Below, piece after piece: positions 17,846 to 26,311 of a stretch of 64,000 nucleotides of DNA. A program made the translations under genes and the position numbers. The DNA is from Paenibacillus sp. PastM-3 (GTDB lineage Bacteria > Bacillota > Bacilli > Paenibacillales > Paenibacillaceae): assembly GCF_029893965.1 (NCBI RefSeq), contig NZ_JARXXP010000022.1, forward strand, positions 51,060-115,059. The letters run 5' to 3'. Positions within the stretch are counted from its first letter, which is position 1. Each line of letters begins with the position of its first letter. The notes under the pieces are model-generated. The model worked only from the letters and a program-made list of their open reading frames with translations. It was not told where the DNA came from and searched no databases.

Positions 17846-18889
17846 ATGCGCAAAATTATTGTAGGCAGCAGACAAAGCGCGCTGGCGCTGACCCAGACTG
17901 GGCATGTCATTGACGATCTGACGCGGCTGAGTGAGAAGCATGGCTTCGGGTTCACCTTTGAGGTGCACAAAATCATTACCAAGGGCGACCGGATTCTCGA
18001 TGTCACCTTATCCAAGGTCGGCGGCAAAGGGCTGTTCGTAAAAGAAATTGAACAGGCCATGCTCGATAAAGTCATTGATATGGCCGTACATAGTATGAAG
18101 GATATGCCATCTGAGCTGCCGGAGGGGCTGATTAACGGGGCTGTGCCGAAGCGGGTCGACCCGCGCGACTGTCTGATTGCTACGGATGCGGCAAGCCTTG
18201 AGGAGCTGCCGGGGGGTGCGCGCGTAGGCACAAGCAGCCTGCGCCGCTCCAGCCAGCTGGCCGCGCTGCGTCCTGACCTGGTGATTGAGCCGGTACGCGG
18301 CAACATTGATTCCCGGCTGAAGAAGCTGGAGAACGGCGAATACGACGCGATTCTCCTGGCCGCAGCGGGCCTGACCCGGATGGGCTGGCAGGACCGGGTA
18401 ACCTCTTATCTGGAGCCGGAGGTATGTCTGCCGGCAGTCGGCCAGGGTGCGCTTGGCATAGAATGCCGCGAGGACGACAGCGAGCTGCGCAAGCTTCTGG
18501 CGCTGTACAATGATGAGCAGACAGCGCTTACGGTAGCTGCAGAACGGACGTTTCTTGGTGCGCTGAACGGCGGCTGCCAGGTACCCATCGGCGCATTTGC
18601 GGTACTTGGGGCAGAGGAAGCAGAGAGCGGGGCTGGGCGTGAAGGGACGACTGCGGAGCAATCTGCGAATGATGAAAAAGCTGCAGAAGAAGCCTCGGGT
18701 GTACTGGGAGCGTCAACTAATCCTGCAGGACGGGTAATTACTTTGACAGGGATGGTCGGAACACCGGACGGCTCGCTGATTCTCAAAGAGACGCTTACGG
18801 GGACTGACCCGGTACAGCTTGGTGAAGAAGTGGCCCGCAAGCTGATTGCCCGCGGTGCGGAGAAGATTCTGGCGGATACAAGGGGATGA
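17846..18889 (+). CDS. hemC: Hydroxymethylbilane synthase (porphobilinogen deaminase)
   Basis: Polymerises four porphobilinogens into hydroxymethylbilane. The start (KIIVGSRQSALALTQT) and RVGTSSLRRSSQLAALRPDL are family signatures. The dipyrromethane-cofactor Cys is in FLGALNGGCQVPIGAFA. Just after it, domain 3 carries an insertion rich in Glu, Ala and Ser (about residues 255-290) that makes the protein some 30 residues longer than B. subtilis HemC. ATG at 17846 gives a nine-base spacing from GGAGG; ATG at 17840 is only three bases away. Confidence 0.93.
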   Translation: MRKIIVGSRQSALALTQTGHVIDDLTRLSEKHGFGFTFEVHKIITKGDRILDVTLSKVGGKGLFVKEIEQAMLDKVIDMAVHSMKDMPSELPEGLINGAVPKRVDPRDCLIATDAASLEELPGGARVGTSSLRRSSQLAALRPDLVIEPVRGNIDSRLKKLENGEYDAILLAAAGLTRMGWQDRVTSYLEPEVCLPAVGQGALGIECREDDSELRKLLALYNDEQTALTVAAERTFLGALNGGCQVPIGAFAVLGAEEAESGAGREGTTAEQSANDEKAAEEASGVLGASTNPAGRVITLTGMVGTPDGSLILKETLTGTDPVQLGEEVARKLIARGAEKILADTRG

Positions 18890-20451
18890 TGGAGATGGCG
18901 GAGAAGACGGGGAAAGTATATCTGGTTGGTGCCGGTCCGGGAGATGCGAAGCTGATTACAGTAAAAGGGCTAGAGTGTATCCGTAAAGCGGATGTGCTGG
19001 TCTATGACCGGCTTGCCAGTCCTAGGCTGCTCAAGCAGATGAAGTCCGGCGGGGAGAAAATCTATGTCGGCAAGCTGCCCGACCGCCACACCATGAAGCA
19101 GGAGGAGATCAACCAGCTGCTGGTTGACCTGGCGCTGGAAGGCAAAACGGTGGTGCGGCTTAAGGGCGGGGACCCGACGATCTTTGGCCGGGTGGGCGAA
19201 GAAGCGGAGCTGCTGCGCCGGAACGGCATCTATTACGAGATTGTGCCGGGCATTACCTCGGCCATCAGCGTGCCGGCGTATGCCGGCATCCCGGTCACCC
19301 ACCGGGACTATGCATCCTCCCTGTCGATTATTACCGGGCATGAAAGCCCGGACAAGCTGGACCATTCCATCCATTGGGACAAGGTAACGAATGCTACGGG
19401 AACGCTGGTCTTCCTGATGGGCGTAGCCAAGATTGGCTACATCAGCGGCCAGCTGATCAAGCACGGCCGTCCGCCGGAGACGCCGGTGGCGCTGGTGCGC
19501 TGGGGTACGCGTGCGGAGCAGGAGACGCTGACCGGTACGCTCGCCGACATCGAGGCGAAGGTAACAGCGGCCGGCTTCCAGCCGCCGGCGGTCATTGTCG
19601 TCGGCGAAGTGGTGCGCCAGCGCCCGCAGCTGATGTGGGCCGAGGCGCTGCCGTTGTTCGGCAAGCGCATCGTGGTCACCCGCGCCCGCAGCCAGGCAAG
19701 CGAGCTGGTGGACCGCATTGAGGAGCTCGGCGGCGAGCCGTACGAGTTCCCGGTCATTGAGACGGTCATGCCGGAGGATGCCGGGAAGAAAGCCGCCATA
19801 GCTTCCGCGCTGGGGGCGCTGGAAGCCTATGACTGGGTTTTCTTCACGAGCCCGAACGGCGTGGAGTTCTTTTGGCGCCACCTGGCGGAGCTGAAGGTGG
19901 ACATCCGCGGTTTGCACCGCGCGCGCATCGGCGCGGTGGGACCGGCCACAGCCGCCGCGCTGGCGGAGCGGGGGCTGGTGGCCGAGGAGCTGCCCGCCCG
20001 CTTCCAGGCGGAAGGGCTGCTGGAGGCATTTGGCCCGCGGCTTGAGGCGGGCCAGAAGGTGCTGCTCCCGCGCGGGGACCTCGCGCGGGAGTGGCTTCCG
20101 GCCAAGCTGCGCGAGCTTGGGCTGGAAGTGACCGAGATCGACACCTACGAGACGGTGGTGACGGGCGAGGATGATATCGAGCTGCTGCGCCTGCTCGAGG
20201 AGAAACGCATCCATGCGGTTACCTTCACCAGCTCTTCGACCGTGCGCAATTTCATCGGCATCCTGAAGCGCATGGGCCTGGAAGACCCGGTGGCCGCGCT
20301 GGCCGGCGTGAAGATCGCCTGCATCGGCCCGGTGACCGAGGAAACGGCCGTTGCCGCCGGCCTGACCCCCGGCCTGCTGCCGGACGAGGCCACGATCGAA
20401 GGCCTGGTGCAGGAGCTGTGCCGCTGGAACGAGTCAACGAGAGTAAGATAG
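18886..20451 (+). CDS. cobA-hemD: Fusion of uroporphyrinogen-III C-methyltransferase and uroporphyrinogen-III synthase
   Basis: Residues 1-255 are a SAM-dependent SUMT (CobA): VYLVGAGPGDAKLITVKG, VVRLKGGDPTIFGR and EIVPGITSAISVPAYAGIP. Residues 265-521 are HemD-type uroporphyrinogen-III synthase (KRIVVTRARSQASELVDRI, VFFTSPNGVEFFW, AVTFTSSSTVRNF). HemD closes hydroxymethylbilane to uroporphyrinogen III and CobA methylates it to precorrin-2, so one protein serves haem and siroheme. It overlaps hemC by four bases (ATGA). ATG codons at 18889 and 18895 are possible alternative starts. The second half is markedly GC-rich. Confidence 0.93.
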   Translation: MMEMAEKTGKVYLVGAGPGDAKLITVKGLECIRKADVLVYDRLASPRLLKQMKSGGEKIYVGKLPDRHTMKQEEINQLLVDLALEGKTVVRLKGGDPTIFGRVGEEAELLRRNGIYYEIVPGITSAISVPAYAGIPVTHRDYASSLSIITGHESPDKLDHSIHWDKVTNATGTLVFLMGVAKIGYISGQLIKHGRPPETPVALVRWGTRAEQETLTGTLADIEAKVTAAGFQPPAVIVVGEVVRQRPQLMWAEALPLFGKRIVVTRARSQASELVDRIEELGGEPYEFPVIETVMPEDAGKKAAIASALGALEAYDWVFFTSPNGVEFFWRHLAELKVDIRGLHRARIGAVGPATAAALAERGLVAEELPARFQAEGLLEAFGPRLEAGQKVLLPRGDLAREWLPAKLRELGLEVTEIDTYETVVTGEDDIELLRLLEEKRIHAVTFTSSSTVRNFIGILKRMGLEDPVAALAGVKIACIGPVTEETAVAAGLTPGLLPDEATIEGLVQELCRWNESTRVR

Positions 20452-20516
20452 ATAGGGGCTTCATCCCCCGCTGGCGAAGCGGGTTAAGGATAGTTACTTA
20501 CACTCTCCTGATGCGG

Positions 20517-20709
20517 GGTTAACTGCACTTTATGCAACTAAACTCGGTCATATTCGGCTGCTGCGCGGAATAGCTGCACTCTATACAACTAACTCTGCCT
20601 AAAACGGCTAAAATCCGCTTTTTCCGCCAAAATAGCTGCAGAAAGTACAACTAATCTGGTTACTCAGGGGAAAACTGGAGGAATAGTTGTACAGCGTGCA
20701 GTTAAAGTT
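20517..20709. repeat. Four-hairpin intergenic element, copy A2
   Basis: Four motifs at 20517-20545, 20568-20597, 20631-20659 and 20681-20709, with centres about 51, 62 and 50 bp apart. Copies 1-3 read TAG/TAACTGCA...CAACTAA and copy 4 is the inverse (TAGTTGTAC-AGC-GTGCAGTTA, pairing with G-U wobbles). A GCC-TAAAAC-GGC mini-hairpin sits between copies 2 and 3, the strand-swapped version of that in A1. It fills the gap before hemB inside the hem operon. Confidence 0.7.
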
Positions 20710-20825
20710 AGTTTGTGACAGGGGGAATCCTCCCGACGAACATCAAAGGTACTCCGGACATGCGCTGGCATTGCTCAGTGCTGCCGGACTTTTTTTACAT
20801 ATTAACTACACAGGAGGATACATCA

Positions 20826-21824
20826 ATGAGCTTTCCAATTACCCGGCACCGCCGTCTGCGCGGTACAGCCGGAATTCGCGGGATGGTACGGGAGACTGTA
20901 CTGAATACGCTGGATCTGATCCAGCCGATTTTTGTGACATATGGAACAGGGGTGAAGATGGAGATTGGCTCAATGCCGGGCGTGTACCATTTTTCGCTCG
21001 ATATGCTGAAGGCTGAGGTGGACGAAATTGCGGCGCTGGGGATTCCGGCGGTTCTGCTGTTCGGGATTCCGGAGACGAAGGATGAGGTGGGTTCTTCCGG
21101 TTTTGCTGATGACGGGATTGTGCAGGAGGCGACCCGCCTGATCAAAAAGTGGTACCCTGAGCTGCTCGTTGTAGCTGATACCTGTCTGTGTGAGTTCACG
21201 GATCACGGCCATTGCGGCATGGTTCATACCCATGTGGTTGACGGTGTTGTCCACGGTGATGTCATCAACGATGCTTCGCTTACGCTCCTGACCCGTACGG
21301 CGGTATCGCAAGCCAAGGCCGGGGCGGATATTATCGCGCCTTCGAACATGATGGACGGTTTTGTGCAGGCGATTCGCGCCGGACTGGATGAGAATGGTTT
21401 TGAGCATGTGCCTATTATGTCCTATTCGGTAAAATACGCTTCCGCCTTTTACGGCCCGTTCCGCGAGGCTGCTGATTCTGCGCCGCAGTTCGGCAACCGC
21501 AAAACATACCAGATGGACCCGGCCAACCTGCGGGAAGCAATCCGCGAAGCGGACTCCGATGTCCTGGAAGGTGCCGATATGCTGATGGTAAAACCGGCGC
21601 TGGCTTATCTCGATGTGATCCGGACGATCCGCGACCAGTTTGATCTGCCTTTGGTGGCTTACAATGTGAGCGGGGAGTATTCGATGGTCAAAGCGGCAGC
21701 GCTGCAGGGCTGGATCGATGAACAAGCCATCGTAATGGAAATGCTGACCGGCATGAAGCGGGCTGGCGCGGACATTATTATCACTTATTTTGCCAAGGAT
21801 GCGGCCCGCTGGCTGCGCGGCTAA
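20826..21824 (+). CDS. hemB: Delta-aminolevulinic acid dehydratase (porphobilinogen synthase)
   Basis: Condenses two 5-aminolevulinates into porphobilinogen. The two Schiff-base lysines are in YSVKYASAFYGPF and DMLMVKPALAYLDVI. The zinc-site segment DTCLCEFTDHGHCG keeps three Cys, so this is the zinc-dependent type. It has 332 residues, the normal length. ATG at 20826 is preceded by CAGGAGGATA. Longer in-frame starts upstream lie inside the repeat element and were discarded. Confidence 0.95.
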   Translation: MSFPITRHRRLRGTAGIRGMVRETVLNTLDLIQPIFVTYGTGVKMEIGSMPGVYHFSLDMLKAEVDEIAALGIPAVLLFGIPETKDEVGSSGFADDGIVQEATRLIKKWYPELLVVADTCLCEFTDHGHCGMVHTHVVDGVVHGDVINDASLTLLTRTAVSQAKAGADIIAPSNMMDGFVQAIRAGLDENGFEHVPIMSYSVKYASAFYGPFREAADSAPQFGNRKTYQMDPANLREAIREADSDVLEGADMLMVKPALAYLDVIRTIRDQFDLPLVAYNVSGEYSMVKAAALQGWIDEQAIVMEMLTGMKRAGADIIITYFAKDAARWLRG

Positions 21825-21852
21825 ATTAACGAACAGAACAGGAGTGAACAAT

Positions 21853-23154
21853 ATGGGCAATGTGCCATTGTCGCGCCGGGAAGAAGCTTCCCGGAACGCT
21901 TTTGAAGAGGCCAAGCAGTATATTCCCGGCGGGGTGAACAGCCCGGTGCGGGCGTTCAAATCGGTAGGCCTGACACCGGTGTATGTGGATCACGGGATCG
22001 GCTCGCGTATTTATGATATCGACGGCAACAGCTTTATCGACTATGTCTGCTCCTGGGGTCCGCTCATTATGGGACATGCCCATCCGGAGGTGGTCAAAGC
22101 GCTGCAGGAGACTGCGGTAAAAGGGACCAGCTTCGGCGCGCCGACGCTGCTGGAGACGGAGATGGCCAAACTGGTCGTCGAACGTGTGCCGTCTGTGGAT
22201 ATTGTGCGGATGGTCAACTCCGGTACGGAAGCTACCATGAGCGCCATCCGTCTGGCCCGCGGCTATACCGGACGCAGCAAAATCCTTAAATTTGAAGGCT
22301 CGTACCACGGTCATGCGGACAGCCTGCTGATCAAAGCCGGATCGGGCGTCGCAACCTTGGGTCTGCCGGACAGCCCGGGAGTGCCGGAAGGGGTAGCAGT
22401 TAATACAATTACTGTACCTTACAACGACCTGGAAGGTGTCAAAATCGCCTTCGAGCGCTACGGCAACGAAATTGCCGCGATCATCGTCGAGCCGATTGCC
22501 GGCAATATGGGCGTTGTCCCGCCGCAGCCGGGCTTCCTGGAGGGCTTACGTAAGGTGACTACGGGTTATGGGGCGCTGCTGATTTTTGATGAGGTAATGA
22601 CCGGGTTCCGGGTAGACCGCAGCTGTGCGCAGGGCCTGTTCGGGATTGAACCGGATCTGACCTGCTTCGGCAAGGTCATCGGCGGCGGTCTTCCGGTCGG
22701 CGCTTACGGCGGCCGCAGGGAGATTATGGAGCAGATGGCTCCGGCAGGGCCGATCTACCAGGCCGGTACGCTCAGCGGCAATCCGCTGGCGATGGCTGCC
22801 GGCTACAGCACGCTGAAGCTGCTGACTCCGGAGGTGTACGACCGGCTGGAAACGCTGGGCGCTCGTCTGGAAGCAGGGCTGAAGCGCAACAGCGTTGACA
22901 CCGGCATCCCGCTGACGATTAACCGGATCGGATCGATGGTCTGCCCGTTCTTTACGGAAGGGCCTGTCCATAACTTTGAAACGGCCAAGACAAGTAATCT
23001 TGAGCAATTCCGCAGTTATTTCGGCCAAATGCTCGACCAGGGCATCAGCTTGCCGCCTTCCCAATTCGAGGGCATGTTCGTATCGGGTGTGCACAGCGAG
23101 CAGGATATTGACGATACGCTTGAAGCCCACTACCGGGCGCTGAAGTCGCTGTGA
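21853..23154 (+). CDS. hemL: Glutamate-1-semialdehyde 2,1-aminomutase
   Basis: PLP enzyme converting glutamate-1-semialdehyde to 5-aminolevulinate. YIPGGVNSPVRAFKSVG at the N-terminus and the PLP lysine region DLTCFGKVIGGGLPVGAYGG (about residue 272) are diagnostic. It is a class III aminotransferase fold of 433 residues. CAGGAGTGAACA precedes ATG at 21853, 28 bases after hemB. A general stress-type second copy exists in many Bacillales; this operon copy is the haem-dedicated one. Confidence 0.95.
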   Translation: MGNVPLSRREEASRNAFEEAKQYIPGGVNSPVRAFKSVGLTPVYVDHGIGSRIYDIDGNSFIDYVCSWGPLIMGHAHPEVVKALQETAVKGTSFGAPTLLETEMAKLVVERVPSVDIVRMVNSGTEATMSAIRLARGYTGRSKILKFEGSYHGHADSLLIKAGSGVATLGLPDSPGVPEGVAVNTITVPYNDLEGVKIAFERYGNEIAAIIVEPIAGNMGVVPPQPGFLEGLRKVTTGYGALLIFDEVMTGFRVDRSCAQGLFGIEPDLTCFGKVIGGGLPVGAYGGRREIMEQMAPAGPIYQAGTLSGNPLAMAAGYSTLKLLTPEVYDRLETLGARLEAGLKRNSVDTGIPLTINRIGSMVCPFFTEGPVHNFETAKTSNLEQFRSYFGQMLDQGISLPPSQFEGMFVSGVHSEQDIDDTLEAHYRALKSL

Positions 23155-24623
23155 CGGCTGGCGGAGGGGATAAGCCGAGAAGCGGCGGCTGGGACAAGAC
23201 GGTAACTGGCCGCTGGGATAAGCCTGCAAGAGGCGGCGAGAATACGGCAGTAAAGGGCAGCTGGGATAAAGCGGTTCAGGGTAGCGGGAATAAGGCTGCA
23301 AAGGGCGTCGGTGACAAGGCGGTAATTGGCGGTTGGGATAAGGCAGCAAAAGGTAGCGAGAAAAAGGCAGTAAAGGGCGCCAAGGATAAAGCGGTAAGAG
23401 GCAGTTGGGATATGACCGCAAAAGGCAGCGAGAACAAGACGGTAAAGGGCAGCTGGGATAAAGCGGTCCAGGGTAGCGGGAATAAGGCTGCAAAGGGCGT
23501 CGGTGACAAGGCGGCAATTGGCGGTTGGGATATGACCGCAAAAGGTAGCGAGAACAAGACGGTAAAGGGCAGCTGGGATAAAGCGGTCCAGGGTAGCGGG
23601 AATAAGGCTGCAAAGGGCGTCGGTGACAAGGCGGCAAAAGGTAGCGAGAATAAAGCTGTAAACAGCGCCGAGGACAAAACGGTAGAAACTGCCGGGAGCA
23701 AGCCGGTTCCAGGCGGAGGCGCCTGGAAACGCCGCGGGGAATGGCTTGAGGCCATGCCCGGCCGGGCCGTTACCGGAGCGGCCGATAAGGAGGCCGCGAT
23801 TGACCGCTGGCTGCTGGAGACTGCCGGGATGCCGGCGAAGCTCCATGCCCGGCTGCGCCGCGAAGGCGGCATCCAGTGGCGGGGCGACCGGCTGCGGCTG
23901 GCGCTTTGGCCGGAGCGGGAGGCCGGCATAGAGTCGGTATGGCAGGAGGCCCGGGTGCTGTATGAGGACGACTTTTGCCTCGTCGTCCATAAGCCTGCGG
24001 GCATGGCGGTCCACCCGGACGGCAGCGGATCGGATGCTACGCTGGACCATCTGGTAGCCGGTCATTACGCCGCTTCCGGCGGCGGCATTGCCGTGCGCCA
24101 TATCCACCGTCTGGACAAGGATACGACCGGTCCGGTGCTCTATGCGAAGAATGAGTACGCTCAGCTTGTACTCGATGAGGATATGCGCAGCAAGGACATT
24201 TCGCGCCGCTATGCAGCCATCACTGAGGGCACTGTGCCTGCCCAGCTTACCGTCATCGACGCGCCGATCGGCCGCGACCGGCATCATGCGGCGCGGCGGC
24301 GGGTGTCGCCCGGCGGCCAGCCGGCGGTGACGCGGATTACCGGGCGTGAGGTGCTGCGCGGGGCAACCGCCCTGCAGGTCGAGCTCGAAACCGGGCGGAC
24401 GCATCAAATCCGCGTTCACCTCAGCCATGCCGGTCATCCTCTCATCGGGGATGAGCTGTACGGCGGGCCGCGCTGGGGACTGGCTGAACGCGGCCGCCAG
24501 GCACTGCATGGCGAAGCGTTAGCGTTTCGCCACCCCTGGACCCGGGAGCTGACCGTAGTGGCCGATCCTTGGCCGGAGGACATGCTCCGGCTGCGCGAGT
24601 CACTGGGCGGCGCGCCTCTGTAA
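23151..24623 (+). CDS. RluA-family pseudouridine synthase with a repetitive Lys/Gly-rich N-terminus
   Basis: The C-terminal 290 residues are an RluA-type synthase that isomerises uridines in rRNA or tRNA: VLYEDDFCLVVHKPAGM, the catalytic Asp in AVRHIHRLDKDTTGPVLYA, and ETGRTHQIRVHLSHAGHPLIG. The first 185 or so residues are imperfect repeats of about 11 residues (KGSWDKAVQG, SGNKAAKG, VGDKAA, SENKTVKG). The open frame begins at GTG 23151, overlapping the hemL stop by four bases. An internal ATG at 23754 could start a protein of normal length, so whether the repeats are translated is unsettled. No family I know has this extension. Confidence 0.75.
   Translation: MTAGGGDKPRSGGWDKTVTGRWDKPARGGENTAVKGSWDKAVQGSGNKAAKGVGDKAVIGGWDKAAKGSEKKAVKGAKDKAVRGSWDMTAKGSENKTVKGSWDKAVQGSGNKAAKGVGDKAAIGGWDMTAKGSENKTVKGSWDKAVQGSGNKAAKGVGDKAAKGSENKAVNSAEDKTVETAGSKPVPGGGAWKRRGEWLEAMPGRAVTGAADKEAAIDRWLLETAGMPAKLHARLRREGGIQWRGDRLRLALWPEREAGIESVWQEARVLYEDDFCLVVHKPAGMAVHPDGSGSDATLDHLVAGHYAASGGGIAVRHIHRLDKDTTGPVLYAKNEYAQLVLDEDMRSKDISRRYAAITEGTVPAQLTVIDAPIGRDRHHAARRRVSPGGQPAVTRITGREVLRGATALQVELETGRTHQIRVHLSHAGHPLIGDELYGGPRWGLAERGRQALHGEALAFRHPWTRELTVVADPWPEDMLRLRESLGGAPL
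23256..23645 (+). repeat. Tandem duplications inside the pseudouridine synthase gene
   Basis: A unit of about 75 bases starting AGGGCAGCTGGGATAAAGCG occurs three times (near 23256, 23446 and 23566). The last two copies are 120 bases apart and nearly identical over more than 100 bases. Smaller 33-36-base subrepeats fill the rest. High identity points to recent expansion. Confidence 0.75.
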
Positions 24624-24678
24624 CAAGGCGTGCGAAACAAGAAAGCAAAATTTCCAGCTCGCCCATATGTTTGTACAT

Positions 24679-24725
24679 AAAACCCGCGTGTCCCGCCAGG
24701 TTATTGGCGGTTCCCGCGGGTTTTG
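24679..24725 (+). terminator. Rho-independent terminator at the end of the hem operon
   Basis: AAAACCCGCG pairs with CGCGGGTTTT over ten bases, with an inner CCGCCA/TGGCGG hairpin. It follows the pseudouridine synthase stop by about 55 bases. Confidence 0.8.
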
Positions 24726-24801
24726 TGCAGGTGCATGGAGCTGTTTCTTAAGCGAGCCTGAAGCTTAGACTTAATATGTTACTCCGCGGGTAGTGCTAAT
24801 G

Positions 24802-24992
24802 AATTAAGTGGAAAAATGCTACCTATTTCTCGCCAAAATAGCTTAACGCGGAATTTACGTGGAAAAAGGTTACTTAATTTCACTGTTTTTGCTTTAAAAG
24901 GAGGTTATAGCTTGAATTAAGTGGCATTTTTCCACTTAAATATGGAAAAGATGGAGAACCAGAGAAATTAGTTGACGAAAATCCAACTAAAT
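24802..24992. repeat. Four-hairpin intergenic element, copy B1
   Basis: Four motifs at 24802-24828, 24852-24880, 24914-24941 and 24964-24992, with centres about 51, 62 and 50 bp apart. Copy 3 is a perfect eight-base hairpin, TTAAGTGG with CCACTTAA; copy 4 is TTAGTTG with CAACTAA; copies 1 and 2 are degenerate. Loops are A- or T-rich. It lies after a terminator, outside any operon. Confidence 0.7.
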
Positions 24993-25056
24993 ACATGGAG
25001 CCCCATACAATACATGAAGCCCCATACAATACATGAAGCCCACACAACACATGCAG
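24991..25056. repeat. Three-copy 19-bp tandem repeat
   Basis: The unit CCCCATACAATACATGAAG occurs twice exactly (25001-25019, 25020-25038), followed by a diverged third copy. A partial unit precedes. It directly abuts the B1 element. The rest of the gap to 25289 shows only a pair of TCCGGA palindromes (25225-25239). Confidence 0.75.
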
Positions 25057-25289
25057 CTGACACTGGATTTTTACCGGAAGCCGACTCCAGTCAGAATGTT
25101 ACACGTGTCCATCTGAATCCCTGCCGATTACCTCAATTTCCCAGCAGTCGCACCCTGCCGATTTTGGGTATAACACTATTAAGCGTTAGTAAACGTTAAT
25201 TAGGTTTTGCTGTTTTCGCAAGACTCCGGAATATCCGGACTGTTACGGAAACAATAATCCATTAATGTAAACAGACTGGGGGATGGGCC

Positions 25290-26144
25290 ATGAAGTGGCA
25301 GGGAAGAAGAGGCAGCTCGAATGTGGAGGACCGCAGAGGCGGCGGCGGCGGTGGCGGGAAGCTGGTCGGCGGCGGGATCGGAGGCATTATTCTGGTGGTT
25401 GTAGTCACACTGCTGAGCGGCGGGAATGTCGGGGATATCCTGGGCAATCTGACTTCAGGCGGAACCACCACCTCAAATGCCCCTTACCAGGAGACTGCCG
25501 AGGAGCAGGAGCTGGCACAGTTTGTCTCGGTGGTGCTGGCGGATACGGAGGATGTGTGGAGCGAGCTTTTTGCCCAGCAGGGAATGACTTATACCGATCC
25601 TACGCTGGTGCTCTATAGCGGCAGTGTGAATTCGGCCTGCGGGACCGCAAGCTCGGCGGTCGGACCGTTTTATTGTCCGGGGGACAGCAAGCTGTATATC
25701 GACCTGAGCTTCTATGACGAGCTGCAGCAGCGCTTTAAGGCGCCGGGTGATTTTGCAATGGCCTATGTCATCGCCCATGAGGTTGGGCATCACGTGCAGA
25801 CTCTGCTTGGAACGACCAAACAGCTGGATTCCCTCCGCCGCAGCTTGAGCGAGACGGAATACAACAAATATCAGGTGCGCTTTGAGCTGCAGGCGGACTA
25901 TCTGGCCGGCGTCTGGGCGAACCATGCCCAGGGGATGAATCTGCTGGAGGAGGGCGATCTGGAGGAAGCGCTGACGGCGGCGAGTGCTGTCGGCGATGAT
26001 ACGATCCAGAAGCAGGCCCAGGGCTATGCGGTACCCGACAGCTTCACCCACGGGACGTCGGAGCAGCGGAAACGCTGGTTCTACAAAGGCTTCAACAACG
26101 GTACGATCACCGGTGGAGACACTTTTAACGCTGCCGAGCTGTAG
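25290..26144 (+). CDS. YpfJ-type neutral zinc metallopeptidase
   Basis: Membrane-anchored putative zinc metallopeptidase of 284 residues. A basic, Gly-rich N-terminus (GGGGGGGK) leads into one membrane helix (GGIGGIILVVVVTLLSGG). The zinc motif HEVGHH is in AYVIAHEVGHHVQTLLG (about residues 162-178). QADYLAGVWANHAQG supplies the likely third ligand. Length and order match the YpfJ/UPF0042-independent zinc peptidase family of PF04228 type. The substrate is unknown in any organism I can cite. ATG at 25290 follows a G-rich site. Confidence 0.85.
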   Translation: MKWQGRRGSSNVEDRRGGGGGGGKLVGGGIGGIILVVVVTLLSGGNVGDILGNLTSGGTTTSNAPYQETAEEQELAQFVSVVLADTEDVWSELFAQQGMTYTDPTLVLYSGSVNSACGTASSAVGPFYCPGDSKLYIDLSFYDELQQRFKAPGDFAMAYVIAHEVGHHVQTLLGTTKQLDSLRRSLSETEYNKYQVRFELQADYLAGVWANHAQGMNLLEEGDLEEALTAASAVGDDTIQKQAQGYAVPDSFTHGTSEQRKRWFYKGFNNGTITGGDTFNAAEL

Positions 26145-26259
26145 AGAACCGCGCCTTTTATGGAGCCGGTGATGTCCGTACTTTCTATTGAACTGCACGA
26201 ACACAGCAGGTATTACCGAGTGAATACCGTATCAGCTTGTGCCACTCTGCAGACACAAC

Positions 26260-26301
26260 AAGAGCCGTTCCAACCGGGCAACCGGTGGAACGGCTCTTTT
26301 A
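26260..26301. terminator. Strong rho-independent terminator between convergent genes
   Basis: AAGAGCCGTTCCA pairs perfectly with TGGAACGGCTCTT, with an inner ACCGG/CCGG-type stem, and T residues follow. It serves the metallopeptidase and probably the GGDEF gene coming from the right. Confidence 0.85.
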
Positions 26302-26311
26302 TCATAACGGA

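Noticed and set aside
22546..24509. Long repetitive open frames opposite hemL and the pseudouridine synthase
   Set aside because: They arise from the same tandem repeat read on the other strand; the sense strand carries the RluA and HemL motifs.
25225..25239. Pair of TCCGGA palindromes upstream of the metallopeptidase as an operator
   Set aside because: Two six-base sites three bases apart are too little to claim a regulator without further copies.
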